Part shown: in pieces, positions 24,869 through 33,150 of the stretch
Numbering within the stretch: position 1 is the first letter of the stretch
How the letters are laid out: each line of letters starts with the position of its first letter
From: Fibrobacter sp. UWB5
GTDB taxonomy: Bacteria > Fibrobacterota > Fibrobacteria > Fibrobacterales > Fibrobacteraceae
Reading direction: 5' to 3'
Length of the DNA stretch: 64,000 bases
Assembly: GCF_002210295.1 (NCBI RefSeq)
Contig: NZ_MWQH01000001.1
Coordinates: 372,001 to 436,000 of the forward strand
The notes under the pieces: model-generated
Database searches by the model: none
Told to the model about the DNA's origin: nothing
What the model saw: only the letters and a program-made list of their open reading frames with translations
Translations under genes and position numbers: made by a program

Positions 24869-26206
24869 ATGACCATGGATACACCCTTTATTCGCCCCAG
24901 TCATATTCAGATTCCTGCTTTGAAGTCTTATAACGGTGAACTTCGCGTGCCGGGTTCCAAAAGTATTACCAACCGAGTGCTTTTGATTTCGGCCCTTGCT
25001 GAAGGGACCACCCGCTTGCACAACTTGTTGAAAAGCGATGATACCCGCTATATGGGCGAGGCTTTAAAGGCGCTCGGTGTCAAGGCCGAAATGACCGATG
25101 ACTTTACCGAAGCCGTCATCGAAGGCAACGGGGCTCCTATCGATGCTCCGTCGGTCCTGATGGAAAACGACAACTACGTGGCAGGTCTTTATCTGGGTAA
25201 TGCGGGCACGGCCATGCGCTCCCTGTGTGCGGCCTTGGCTCTTGGTCGCGGCGTGTTCCACCTGAGCGGTGAAGAACGCATGAAGGAACGCCCGATTCGC
25301 GACTTGGTCGATGCTCTTAGATCGCTTGGCGCCGACATCGACTACATGGAAACTGAGGGTTTCCCGCCGGTATGCATTAACGCTCACGGTTTGAAGGGTG
25401 GCTCGGTGTCTGTTCGCGGAAACATTTCGAGCCAGTACCTCACGGCGCTTTTGATTTGTGCCCCGTATGCAGAATCTCCGCTCCACATTCATGTGGAAGG
25501 CGATTTGATTTCTGCTCCGTACATTTTGCTGACGCTTGATGTCATGAAACAGTTCGGTATCGAAGTCAAGCATGCCGATCTCAAGGAATTTTATGTGCCC
25601 AAGGGCGTGTACAAGACTCCGGGCGACTACATGGTCGAAGGCGATGCCAGTTCGGCCAGCTATCCGCTAGCCGCCGCTGCCATTGCGGGCGGCAAGGTGC
25701 GTGTGCTTGGCGTGGGTAGCGATTGCCGTCAGGGCGATATCGCTTTTGTCGACGTGCTCAAGAAGATGGGCGCCAACATTACCATGGGCCCCGATTGGAC
25801 CGAATGCACGGGCGTGGGCGGCAAGCTCAAGAGCCTGGGTGAATTCAACGCCATCGAGATTCCCGATGCGGCCATGACGGTTGCAGTACTCGCCCTGTTT
25901 GCCGACGCCCCCATGACCATTACGGGCATTGCCAGCTGGCGTGTCAAGGAAACGGACCGCATTGCGGCCATGGCGGCTGAACTACGCAAGGTGGGCGCCG
26001 AAGTCCGCGAAACGACGGATTCCATTACGATTACGCCTCCGGAACACTTGCAGCCCGCCACAATCGAAACCTACAACGACCACCGCATGGCCATGTGCTT
26101 CAGCTTGGTCGCCTTGGGCGGTGTTCCGATCAAGATTATGGATCCGGCTTGCATTAACAAGACGTATCCGCGCTACTTTGAAGACTTTTTGAGAATTGCC
26201 CAATAG
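24869..26206 (+). CDS. aroA: 3-phosphoshikimate 1-carboxyvinyltransferase (EPSP synthase)
   Basis: The product is 445 residues. The shikimate-phosphate-binding PGSKSITNR (Lys31) is near the N-terminus, LGNAGTAMR and GEERMKERPIRDL follow, and the C-terminal YNDHRMAM motif is present. The enzyme joins shikimate-3-phosphate and phosphoenolpyruvate in aromatic amino acid synthesis. There is no ribosome site. A TAAATTTA sequence overlaps the first ATG, so the second ATG at 24875, 5 bases after that box, may be the real start of a leaderless mRNA. The solute-binding protein gene follows after 25 bp. Confidence 0.97.
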   Translation: MTMDTPFIRPSHIQIPALKSYNGELRVPGSKSITNRVLLISALAEGTTRLHNLLKSDDTRYMGEALKALGVKAEMTDDFTEAVIEGNGAPIDAPSVLMENDNYVAGLYLGNAGTAMRSLCAALALGRGVFHLSGEERMKERPIRDLVDALRSLGADIDYMETEGFPPVCINAHGLKGGSVSVRGNISSQYLTALLICAPYAESPLHIHVEGDLISAPYILLTLDVMKQFGIEVKHADLKEFYVPKGVYKTPGDYMVEGDASSASYPLAAAAIAGGKVRVLGVGSDCRQGDIAFVDVLKKMGANITMGPDWTECTGVGGKLKSLGEFNAIEIPDAAMTVAVLALFADAPMTITGIASWRVKETDRIAAMAAELRKVGAEVRETTDSITITPPEHLQPATIETYNDHRMAMCFSLVALGGVPIKIMDPACINKTYPRYFEDFLRIAQ

Positions 26207-26231
26207 TCAATTTGTATCTTAGAGAAGAATC

Positions 26232-27803
26232 ATGTTCAAGCGTATTTGTAGCATAGCCTTGTTCGTAAGTCTCGCCCTGGGCGGGGTGACCGCACATGCT
26301 ATGCCGGAACTGAAGGCCATGCCGACACCTCCCGATACGCTTGTGCTTTGGGTGATGGACCAGGATATCAATGCTGGCGCCGCTCTCCAGAAACTCATGA
26401 AAAAGTACACGCGCCAAAGCGGAACTCCGGTCAAGATCCGATTCGTGGATTGGGGAGTCGCCTTCGCCGAACTCAACAAGGTCTTGGTAACCGAAGCTGG
26501 CCCGGGGACCGATTTTCCGGATGTGTTGCAGTTGGGCTCGAGCTGGGTGCCGTATTTTGCCAAGGCGGGCATGATTAACCCTGTCACAGAATTGTTAGAC
26601 GCTGTCGATACAAGTCGCTTTTATCCGGAGGCCATGAAATCTGGCCATATCGGTCGCGATACTCTGGTGTACTCGATTCCGTGGTTCCTCGACATTCGTG
26701 GATTCTTCGCGAACGAACGCATTTGGTTGGAACTGGGACTGCATGATTCCGAAATCGAAACTTACCCGCAGTTCTTTGGCGTGCTCCGGGCCATTTCGGA
26801 AGCCAAGGTGACTAACCGGCAAGATGTTGAGGTGGTGCCGTTTGAATTTGGCGTGAAGGACGACTGGACGGGCTATCAGCAGATGTCTCCGTTCCTCTGG
26901 AATTACGGCGGTGACTTCGTTGCAGAAGTCGATGGCGGTTACCGCAGTGCCCTGGCTGACCCTTTGACGCTGGTGGGACTTTGTTTTTATTTGAAATTGT
27001 TGCGCGACCATGACGTATCGCCGTACAACCTCAAGGAAAATTCGGCCCAGAGTGCAGACCGCTTTGTGCGTTCCGAACAGTTGATGATTTTTGGTACGTC
27101 CGAATTGATCCGCAAAATTGAATTCGACACGGAAATGGGCGGCTTGAGAGATAGCCCGCTCGCCAAAGACGGCTTGATTACGGTGACCGGTCCCAAGGGC
27201 CCGTACGGCAATTTCTCGTTTGTGGGCGGAAGCCATTTGACGCTCCCGAAGAACAGCAACCCGATCAAGCATGCAAAGGCCCGCGACTTGTTCCTGTTCA
27301 TGCTCCGTGCAGACAATATCGATTTCTATTCTAGACAGTGCGGCTTCATTCCGCCCGACAAGAGCTTGATTCGAATCTGGATGCAGGATCCTCGCTACAA
27401 TCATTTGATTGACGGACTTGAAAATCATGGCCGTAGCTGTCAGAACATTCCGGAATGGAGTGAAATCGAAATGACGGTGAACGGCATGGTGTCTGCCATT
27501 GCGGCGGCCTTGCTCAAGCAAGATTCTTCCGTGAATGAAGAAATTGCACGTCTCGTGTTCGATACGCACCAGAAAATCAATGGCATTTTGGGGTACAAAG
27601 ACCCCGAAACGGAATCCGCTGTAAAGCGCCGTATTCTTGCGGCTTTGGAAACCCCGGTCGAAGAAACCAAGTACGAAAAGGGTTTCGGTTCGGTCAGCGG
27701 ACAGTCTGAATTTAGCTTGCGGCTTATTGTGGTGATCTCTTTGGGAGCTGTTGCGGTCGTGCTATTGTTGGTGTTCTCTATTCGTCGTTTCCGCAAGCGC
27801 TAA
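26232..27803 (+). CDS. Extracellular solute-binding protein with C-terminal membrane anchor
   Basis: The protein is 523 residues. A signal peptide (cleavage near TAHA-MPE) is followed by a type-1 solute-binding fold. Features seen are LVLWVMDQDINAGAALQKLMKKY, DVLQLGSSWVPYFAKAGM, YSIPWFLDIRGFFANE and GNFSFVGGSHLTLPKNS, as in sugar-binding proteins of ABC importers. Unusually, a C-terminal membrane segment (LIVVISLGAVAVVLLLVFSI) and a basic RRFRKR tail follow. No permease or ATPase gene is nearby. It may be an anchored binding protein or a sensor-like component. The next gene starts 4 bp after the stop, so the two are coupled. Confidence 0.82.
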   Translation: MFKRICSIALFVSLALGGVTAHAMPELKAMPTPPDTLVLWVMDQDINAGAALQKLMKKYTRQSGTPVKIRFVDWGVAFAELNKVLVTEAGPGTDFPDVLQLGSSWVPYFAKAGMINPVTELLDAVDTSRFYPEAMKSGHIGRDTLVYSIPWFLDIRGFFANERIWLELGLHDSEIETYPQFFGVLRAISEAKVTNRQDVEVVPFEFGVKDDWTGYQQMSPFLWNYGGDFVAEVDGGYRSALADPLTLVGLCFYLKLLRDHDVSPYNLKENSAQSADRFVRSEQLMIFGTSELIRKIEFDTEMGGLRDSPLAKDGLITVTGPKGPYGNFSFVGGSHLTLPKNSNPIKHAKARDLFLFMLRADNIDFYSRQCGFIPPDKSLIRIWMQDPRYNHLIDGLENHGRSCQNIPEWSEIEMTVNGMVSAIAAALLKQDSSVNEEIARLVFDTHQKINGILGYKDPETESAVKRRILAALETPVEETKYEKGFGSVSGQSEFSLRLIVVISLGAVAVVLLLVFSIRRFRKR

Positions 27804-27807
27804 AATT

Positions 27808-29943
27808 ATGCGAAATATTTTTGCTTTAATTGGATTATTTGCAACTGTCGCTCTAGCCAATTTTCAATTGGATTCATTCCAGGTGTACGTAGACTCGGTG
27901 GTGCCTGGCGCCCGCTACGGACTTTCGATTCGCTCGGTCAAGACCGGCAATGAAATCGGTAACATTCGCGGTGGCGAAAAGTTTACTCCTGCAAGTACGC
28001 TCAAGACTTTGACGACGGCGGCGGCTGTGCATTTCTTGCCGCTCGATTATGCGCCCAAGACCCAAGTTTCTTTGAACGGTAGCGTGCGCAAGAAAACTTT
28101 TGTCGGAATCATCAATGTCCGCGGTGCGGGCGATCCGAATTTTTCGGGCCGCTATTATGCTGACCCGTTCCACATGCTGTATGCAATGGCCGATTCCATT
28201 CATGCTTTGGGCATTGATTCCGTTTCGGGTAAGATTGACCTGGATTCCAGCTATTACAAGGGTCCGTGGCGCGCTGAACACTGGCGCAAGAATTTTTATG
28301 ATGCCTGGTACGGTGCCGAAATTGCGCCGCTCGGTTTTAACGACAACTGCACCATGATCCGCTTTAAGCCGGGTGCAAAAGTGGGCGAACTGGCTCGTGC
28401 CGAGGTTGTGCCCGACGTTGGCTATGTCGTCTTGAAAAATGAAATGGTGACGGTTCCGGGTAAAAAGCGCAAGTGGACTTGGGCGCTTGATTCTGCAAAG
28501 CCCGAAATCACGATCGGTGGCGCCATCGGTATCGGTGTGGATTCTAGCCAGCTGGTGCTCCCGGTGCGCAACCCGATTGCCTACTTTAAGGCAGCCTTCA
28601 TTCACGCTCTCAAGGAACGCGGAATTGCTTTTATGGAACAGCCCAATGTGCAAGAGGGAATCCAGATTGCCTCTTATACTTATTCGGCGGCACCCTTCTT
28701 GAGCTTTCTCGACGAAATCAATCAGCGCAGCCAGAACTTGCATGCCGAAACCATCTTCCGCAATCTGGGAGCCCAAAAGACGGGTGTGGGAAGTGTTGAA
28801 AGCGGCCGCGCCATGGAAATGAAATTCCTTGCCGAAATGGGAATTGATTCTACGGATTTTGAAGTCTGGGACGGTTGCGGACTTTCGCCCAAGAACAAGG
28901 TGAAGCCTTCTACCGAAACCAAGTTGCTTGCCAAGATGGCTCGCCACCCCAAGGGCAGCTATTACATCAACAGCTTTGCTGGCCCTGGAATCGGTACCGG
29001 CGGCAAGCGTATGCTGGATTTGCCGTACCCCTGGCTCACTCGATTCAAGACGGGCTTTATTGGCGAAGTCCACGGCTTGGTCGGTTACATTTATACGCTC
29101 GATGGCGATACCCTTGCGGTGGCCATGTACTTTAACGAAACGGGCAAGAATCCGGATGCGCAACTCAAGGACGCGCTCGATACTTTGTGGACCCGTCTCG
29201 TTTACAGCGCAAATGACAGCTACGCCTCGTTCATGAAAATGAAGCAGATGTGGCTCGGTGCGCAGAATGTGGCCGGTCTTACTGCAAGGCTTGAATATTT
29301 CTCTCGCCTCATGAAGGGGACTCCTTACAAGCTTGGCCCCATGGGCGAAAGCTATCTGGATTCTATTGAGAATAAACCGCTGGTGTACATGGATTCGGTC
29401 GACTGCGTGACGTACCTGGAACATGCGCTTGCGATGGCCTTGTCGCCGAACGAAAACGAAATCTTCAATACGCTCCAGAAGATCCGCTACAAGGGCGGTA
29501 AAATCGGTTACGTGAATCGCAAACATTACCTGTTGGCAGATTGGGTGGCCGATGGCAAGTATGCTCGCGTCATGCAGGTTCCGGGTGACACCGTTATCAA
29601 GCGTACCATTCCCAAGCAAGATTTCTTCAAGGCGAAAAAGATCAAGTACGATACTCCCGATGCTCCGATGGATTTGCGCTACTTGCCATACAATCGGGCG
29701 ATGGAACTGGCGTCTAAACCTTACGAAGGCCCGCTCATGGTAACAGGCGTTGCCTTTGTTGCCGGCGCGAACAATCTGGATGCGACGCATACGGGCTTTG
29801 TCATTTTCCGTAACGGCGAACTTCCGAAGTTGCGTCACGCAGCCTTCAAAAAGCACGTGATTGAATTGACTTTGAAAGATTACTTGGCGAGCCGCAAAGG
29901 CAAGCTCCCGGGAATCACTCTGTTCGAATTCTTAAAACAATAA
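27808..29943 (+). CDS. PBP4-type D-Ala-D-Ala carboxypeptidase fused to DUF1460
   Basis: ATG 27808 follows the previous stop by 4 bp and gives 711 residues with a signal peptide (ALA-NFQ). Residues about 20-485 are a peptidase S13 (DacB/PBP4) domain: SxxK in PASTLK (Ser63, Lys66), SQN in QRSQNLHAE, and KTG in RFKTGFIGEVHG. Residues about 495-710 are a DUF1460 domain (MDSVDCVTYLEHALAMAL with the likely catalytic Cys, then a His-containing TGFV segment). DUF1460 is an NlpC/P60-like amidase family. The fusion would put two peptidoglycan stem-peptide cutting activities in one periplasmic protein. The S13 serine residues look intact. Confidence 0.87.
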   Translation: MRNIFALIGLFATVALANFQLDSFQVYVDSVVPGARYGLSIRSVKTGNEIGNIRGGEKFTPASTLKTLTTAAAVHFLPLDYAPKTQVSLNGSVRKKTFVGIINVRGAGDPNFSGRYYADPFHMLYAMADSIHALGIDSVSGKIDLDSSYYKGPWRAEHWRKNFYDAWYGAEIAPLGFNDNCTMIRFKPGAKVGELARAEVVPDVGYVVLKNEMVTVPGKKRKWTWALDSAKPEITIGGAIGIGVDSSQLVLPVRNPIAYFKAAFIHALKERGIAFMEQPNVQEGIQIASYTYSAAPFLSFLDEINQRSQNLHAETIFRNLGAQKTGVGSVESGRAMEMKFLAEMGIDSTDFEVWDGCGLSPKNKVKPSTETKLLAKMARHPKGSYYINSFAGPGIGTGGKRMLDLPYPWLTRFKTGFIGEVHGLVGYIYTLDGDTLAVAMYFNETGKNPDAQLKDALDTLWTRLVYSANDSYASFMKMKQMWLGAQNVAGLTARLEYFSRLMKGTPYKLGPMGESYLDSIENKPLVYMDSVDCVTYLEHALAMALSPNENEIFNTLQKIRYKGGKIGYVNRKHYLLADWVADGKYARVMQVPGDTVIKRTIPKQDFFKAKKIKYDTPDAPMDLRYLPYNRAMELASKPYEGPLMVTGVAFVAGANNLDATHTGFVIFRNGELPKLRHAAFKKHVIELTLKDYLASRKGKLPGITLFEFLKQ

Positions 29944-29965
29944 GCACCTTGTCTTTCTTGCAAGA

Positions 29966-29994
29966 GGAGATGCCGGGTCCGTGCCCGGCATGAC
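29966..29994 (-). repeat. REP-like palindrome, copy 1
   Basis: The minus strand reads GTCATGCCGGG-cacgga-CCCGGCATC. The stem is ATGCCGGG/CCCGGCAT (29970-29977, 29984-29991). It is the same family as the copies at 35019, 38053, 40247 and 53049, in the opposite orientation. Confidence 0.7.
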
Positions 29995-30004
29995 AGAGTG
30001 CTGG

Positions 30005-30475
30005 TTATTCCCCCAAATCAAACGCAAGAATCGCGACGAGTTCGTGCTCGCCCGCGTTAGTGTGCACGCCGCCTTCATCACCCTGCGGCTCCTTTTCGAA
30101 CAAAGTCCATGCATCCGGCATCCAACCGTAGGCCGCCATGGTGAGTTCCTTGCCGATGGCAATTTCGGCGGCTTCTACCTCTTCCCAGCGCACGGGGCCT
30201 GTGGGTGCCTTGTAGTAGCGCAGCATTCCCAGCGCTTCCATGGATTCCGGGTAATTGTCTACCAGCTGGTAAACGCAATCCTTGTAGCTTTCGCCCTTCA
30301 GGCGGATGACGCGGTAAAGCCGCTTGTGACCCAGGAATTTAGAGAGGTCGCCGTGGTGAACGTCAATCTTGGAACCTTGCCCAAAGAATGTCATAAGCTC
30401 GCGGAAAATTTCCGAATCCTCTTCCATGAACGGGGAGAGTTTTTTAATAAGGGCGTTAACTTCGTTTGCGAGCAT
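30005..30475 (-). CDS. Hypothetical protein
   Basis: I choose MLANEVNALIKKL at 30475 because the longer frame (to 30592) would run into dxr. The product is 156 residues, soluble, acidic, with no signal peptide or membrane segment. Features include HHGDLSKFLGHKRLYRVIRLKGES, YPESMEALGMLRYYKAP and a C-terminal NAGEHELVAILAFDLGE. I do not recognise the family. It is divergent from dxr with 55 bp of AT-rich sequence between, and has no clear ribosome site. Confidence 0.7.
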   Translation of the reverse strand: MLANEVNALIKKLSPFMEEDSEIFRELMTFFGQGSKIDVHHGDLSKFLGHKRLYRVIRLKGESYKDCVYQLVDNYPESMEALGMLRYYKAPTGPVRWEEVEAAEIAIGKELTMAAYGWMPDAWTLFEKEPQGDEGGVHTNAGEHELVAILAFDLGE

Positions 30476-30530
30476 GTTTAAATAATAGATATTTTTTATC
30501 TTTTTACCTGTATAAAAAAGAGGCTTCAAA

Positions 30531-31679
30531 ATGAAAAACGTAGTTCTTCTCGGTGCGACCGGTTCTATCGGTACTTCTAGCGTCGATGTCATTCACCAGC
30601 ATTCCGATATCTTTAATCTTTACGCCGTTGCAGCAAACAGCAGTGTAGCGAAGGTTGCCGAAATCGTGCGCAAGTACAAGGTTGAACGCGTGTGCATGTT
30701 CGACCCGAATGCTGCGAAGGAACTTGAAAAAGAAATCGGCATGAAGGTGCTCGCCGGCATGGAAGGCCTGTGCGAACTCGCTGCCGACCCGAAGGCCGAC
30801 ATTATCATCAACTCGCTGATGGGTGCCGTGGGTTGCCTCCCGACCATTACCGCTATCGAACACGGCAAGCATGTGGCTCTCGCCAACAAAGAAACCATGG
30901 TCATGGCAGGCCCTGTGATCTGGGATAAGCTTGCCGAAAATCCGAAGTCCTTCATCACGCCGATTGACTCCGAACACAGCGCTATCTTCCAGTGCCTCGA
31001 AGGTGGCAAGCGTGAATCCGAAGTCGAATTCCTTGAAATTACGGCATCCGGTGGCCCGTTCCGCGAATGGCCGATTGAAAAGTTTGAAAACATCACCGTG
31101 GCCGATGCCTTGAATCACCCGGTGTGGAGCATGGGCAAGAAGATTACCATCGACTCTGCTTCCATGATGAACAAGGGCCTCGAAGTTCTCGAAGCTCACT
31201 TCTTGTTCCACATTCCGTACGACCAGATCAAGGTGGTGGTTCACCCGCAGTCCATGGTGCATTCGCTGGTGCAGTTCCGCGACGGTTCCCTCATGGCCCA
31301 GCTCGGCGCTCCTGACATGCGCATCCCGATTCAGGTAGCGCTCACGTGGCCGGATCGCTTGAAGCTCGATACCAAGCGCATTGATCTGCCGACCCTTGCG
31401 AAGCTGACCTTCTTCGAGCCGGACTTCAACAAGTTCCGTTGCCTTGCGCTCGCTTTTGAAGCCGGCCGCCGCGGCGGTATCGTGCCTGCCATGATGAATG
31501 CTGCAAACGAAGTCCTCGTTGACGCCTTCCTTAAAGGTAACCTCAAGTTTACCGACATCCCGCGCCATGTGGAAACGATTATGGCCGGTGCCCCGAACGT
31601 GACGGGTCACTTGACGCTTGACCAGGTGCTTGAAGCCGACGCCGAAGCCCGTCGCCTGACGCTCGACCTGATCAAGTAA
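30531..31679 (+). CDS. dxr: 1-deoxy-D-xylulose 5-phosphate reductoisomerase
   Basis: The product is 382 residues. The NADPH-binding LGATGSIG (7-14) is followed by ALANKETMVMAG, the metal/substrate segment PIDSEHSAIFQCL, ITASGGPFR, NHPVWSMGKKITIDSASMMNKGLEVLEAH and VVHPQSMVHSLVQF. It makes 2-C-methyl-D-erythritol 4-phosphate, the committed step of the MEP isoprenoid pathway. Ribosome site AGAGG lies upstream of the ATG. In many bacteria dxr lies between cdsA and rseP. Here cdsA is 20 kb away and rseP 9 kb away, with a cellulase locus between dxr and rseP. Confidence 0.98.
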   Translation: MKNVVLLGATGSIGTSSVDVIHQHSDIFNLYAVAANSSVAKVAEIVRKYKVERVCMFDPNAAKELEKEIGMKVLAGMEGLCELAADPKADIIINSLMGAVGCLPTITAIEHGKHVALANKETMVMAGPVIWDKLAENPKSFITPIDSEHSAIFQCLEGGKRESEVEFLEITASGGPFREWPIEKFENITVADALNHPVWSMGKKITIDSASMMNKGLEVLEAHFLFHIPYDQIKVVVHPQSMVHSLVQFRDGSLMAQLGAPDMRIPIQVALTWPDRLKLDTKRIDLPTLAKLTFFEPDFNKFRCLALAFEAGRRGGIVPAMMNAANEVLVDAFLKGNLKFTDIPRHVETIMAGAPNVTGHLTLDQVLEADAEARRLTLDLIK

Positions 31680-31707
31680 GTTGTAATCTTGTACAACAGA
31701 ATTTTGA

Positions 31708-31734
31708 GTCGCTCCGGAATGGGGCGACTTTTTT
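31708..31734 (+). terminator. Terminator of dxr
   Basis: The stem GTCGCTCC/GGGGCGAC (one G-T pair, loop GGAAT) is followed by six Ts. Confidence 0.9.
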
Positions 31735-31784
31735 GATTTATATTACTTTGTGGGCATTATTGCCCTGTTTGGAAAGGATTGAGT

Positions 31785-33050
31785 ATGAACAAAATTATAG
31801 CGGCATCGTGCCTTGCTGTAGCGGTTTCTGCGTTTGCGCAAGGTTTTGGCGGTCAACAAGGCCAAGGAAAAATTGAATATTCCGAAAAATTCGCCGACTT
31901 GAATTACGCGGGCGATAGGGAGACATTCCATACATTGGATATCTACCTGCCCAAAGAAACAAAAGATGCTTATCCGGTAGTGATTCACACTTACGGTAGC
32001 GCCTGGAGCATGAATAATATGAAGGGCTCCGCTGACCTGAATACAATCGGCTCGGCGCTCGTGAAGGCCGGATACGCGCTTGTGACTCCGAATCACCGTT
32101 CTGCAAGCGATGCCATTTACCCGGCGCAGTTGCATGATCTTAAGGCCGTAGTGCGCTTTATTCGCGGTAATGCAGCGAAATACAAAATCGATACATCGTT
32201 TATCGCCATGTCCGGATTTTCGTCGGGCGGACATCTCTCCAGTTTGGTCGCTACAACCTGTGGCTTGGAAGAAGGCAAGTCCGGTTCCGTAACGGTGGAC
32301 TTGGTGGGCTCCCTGGGGGAGTTCACCAAGTTCAGTAGCTGTATCGATGCGGCGTCGCTGTGGTCTCCTCCGACCGATATTTACACCATGAATCCTATCA
32401 ATAATTTCATGGGTAGCGGAACTTACGAAGGCGCCTTCATCGGTGCCGAGCGCGAAGGCAACAAGGATAAGTGGATGGTAGCCAGTTCGCCGTATTATGC
32501 AAGCGAAGACGATCCTCCGATTATCATGTTCCACGGCACGAAGGATCAGGTCGTGAATCCGGAACAGAGCAAGGAACTGTATGATTCGCTCAAAAAGCAT
32601 AATGTCGTGACGGAACTGGTTTCGGTAACGGACGGAACCCATGGCGGCAACGAAATGTATGTCGACGAAAACTTGAACAAAATGATCAGTTTCTTCAATA
32701 CGGCTCGTGAAGCAAAATCGCAGATTGTCGAACCTTTGGATACGGCGAAGGTAGATACTTCTGCGACGGATACCACGGTTACCGATACTTTGGATAACGA
32801 CTCCATGCAGACTCGTCTGCCTTCGAACTGGAAACAGCTGGCTCATGTCGGCTTGGTCGGTAACAAGCTGGTAGCCTTCGGGAATGGGGGCGAATACCGT
32901 TGCGCCATCGTCTCCATGAACGGCTCTGTAACCTGGCGGGGCGATTTCCGCGGGGCTTTGGACCTGTCCTGGCTGCCTTCCGGGACGTATGCCATTGTTG
33001 TTTCATTCCCGTCTGGAATACAAAAAAGCTTGAAATTTGCGAAAAAATAA
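31785..33050 (+). CDS. Secreted alpha/beta-hydrolase esterase with T9SS-like C-terminus
   Basis: ATG 31785 follows GGAAAGG and gives 421 residues with a signal peptide (SAFA-QGF). The hydrolase domain (about 30-305) has the esterase layout HTYGSAWS (oxyanion region), nucleophile GFSSGGHLS, the Asp in HGTKDQVV and the His in DGTHGG. It is closest in look to polysaccharide-associated carboxyl/acetyl esterases (BD-FAE/CE-like). A Thr/Asp-rich linker (DTAKVDTSATDTTVTDT) leads to a C-terminal beta domain (CAIVSMNGSVTWRGDF...LPSGTYAIVVSFPSGIQKSLKF) of T9SS sorting type. It is the first gene of the cell-wall-degradation locus, so hemicellulose deacetylation or feruloyl release is plausible. Confidence 0.85.
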   Translation: MNKIIAASCLAVAVSAFAQGFGGQQGQGKIEYSEKFADLNYAGDRETFHTLDIYLPKETKDAYPVVIHTYGSAWSMNNMKGSADLNTIGSALVKAGYALVTPNHRSASDAIYPAQLHDLKAVVRFIRGNAAKYKIDTSFIAMSGFSSGGHLSSLVATTCGLEEGKSGSVTVDLVGSLGEFTKFSSCIDAASLWSPPTDIYTMNPINNFMGSGTYEGAFIGAEREGNKDKWMVASSPYYASEDDPPIIMFHGTKDQVVNPEQSKELYDSLKKHNVVTELVSVTDGTHGGNEMYVDENLNKMISFFNTAREAKSQIVEPLDTAKVDTSATDTTVTDTLDNDSMQTRLPSNWKQLAHVGLVGNKLVAFGNGGEYRCAIVSMNGSVTWRGDFRGALDLSWLPSGTYAIVVSFPSGIQKSLKFAKK

Positions 33051-33080
33051 CACAATGGGTACACTTGTGTCCAATTTCTG

Positions 33081-33109
33081 GCGTAAGAGAACTCTCTTAC
33101 GCCTTTTTT
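33081..33109 (+). terminator. Terminator after esterase gene
   Basis: GCGTAAGAGA-ac-TCTCTTACGC is a perfect palindrome followed by CTTTTTTG. Confidence 0.92.
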
Positions 33110-33113
33110 GGGG

Positions 33114-33121
33114 TATATTTG
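33114..33121 (+). promoter_or_regulatory. -7-like box of GH9 gene
   Basis: TATATTTG lies 29 bases before the ATG, right after the esterase terminator. A ribosome site AAGGAG follows, so this mRNA is not leaderless. Confidence 0.5.
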
Positions 33122-33150
33122 TAGCTACATAATTCATTAAGGAGTCCGAG

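Noticed and set aside
26232-27803. Solute-binding protein considered as part of an ABC importer operon
   Set aside because: No permease or ATPase gene lies in the surrounding genes, which are aroA and a cell-wall hydrolase.
27874-29856. A 660-codon minus-strand open frame
   Set aside because: It is the antisense shadow of the carboxypeptidase/DUF1460 gene, which has all catalytic motifs.
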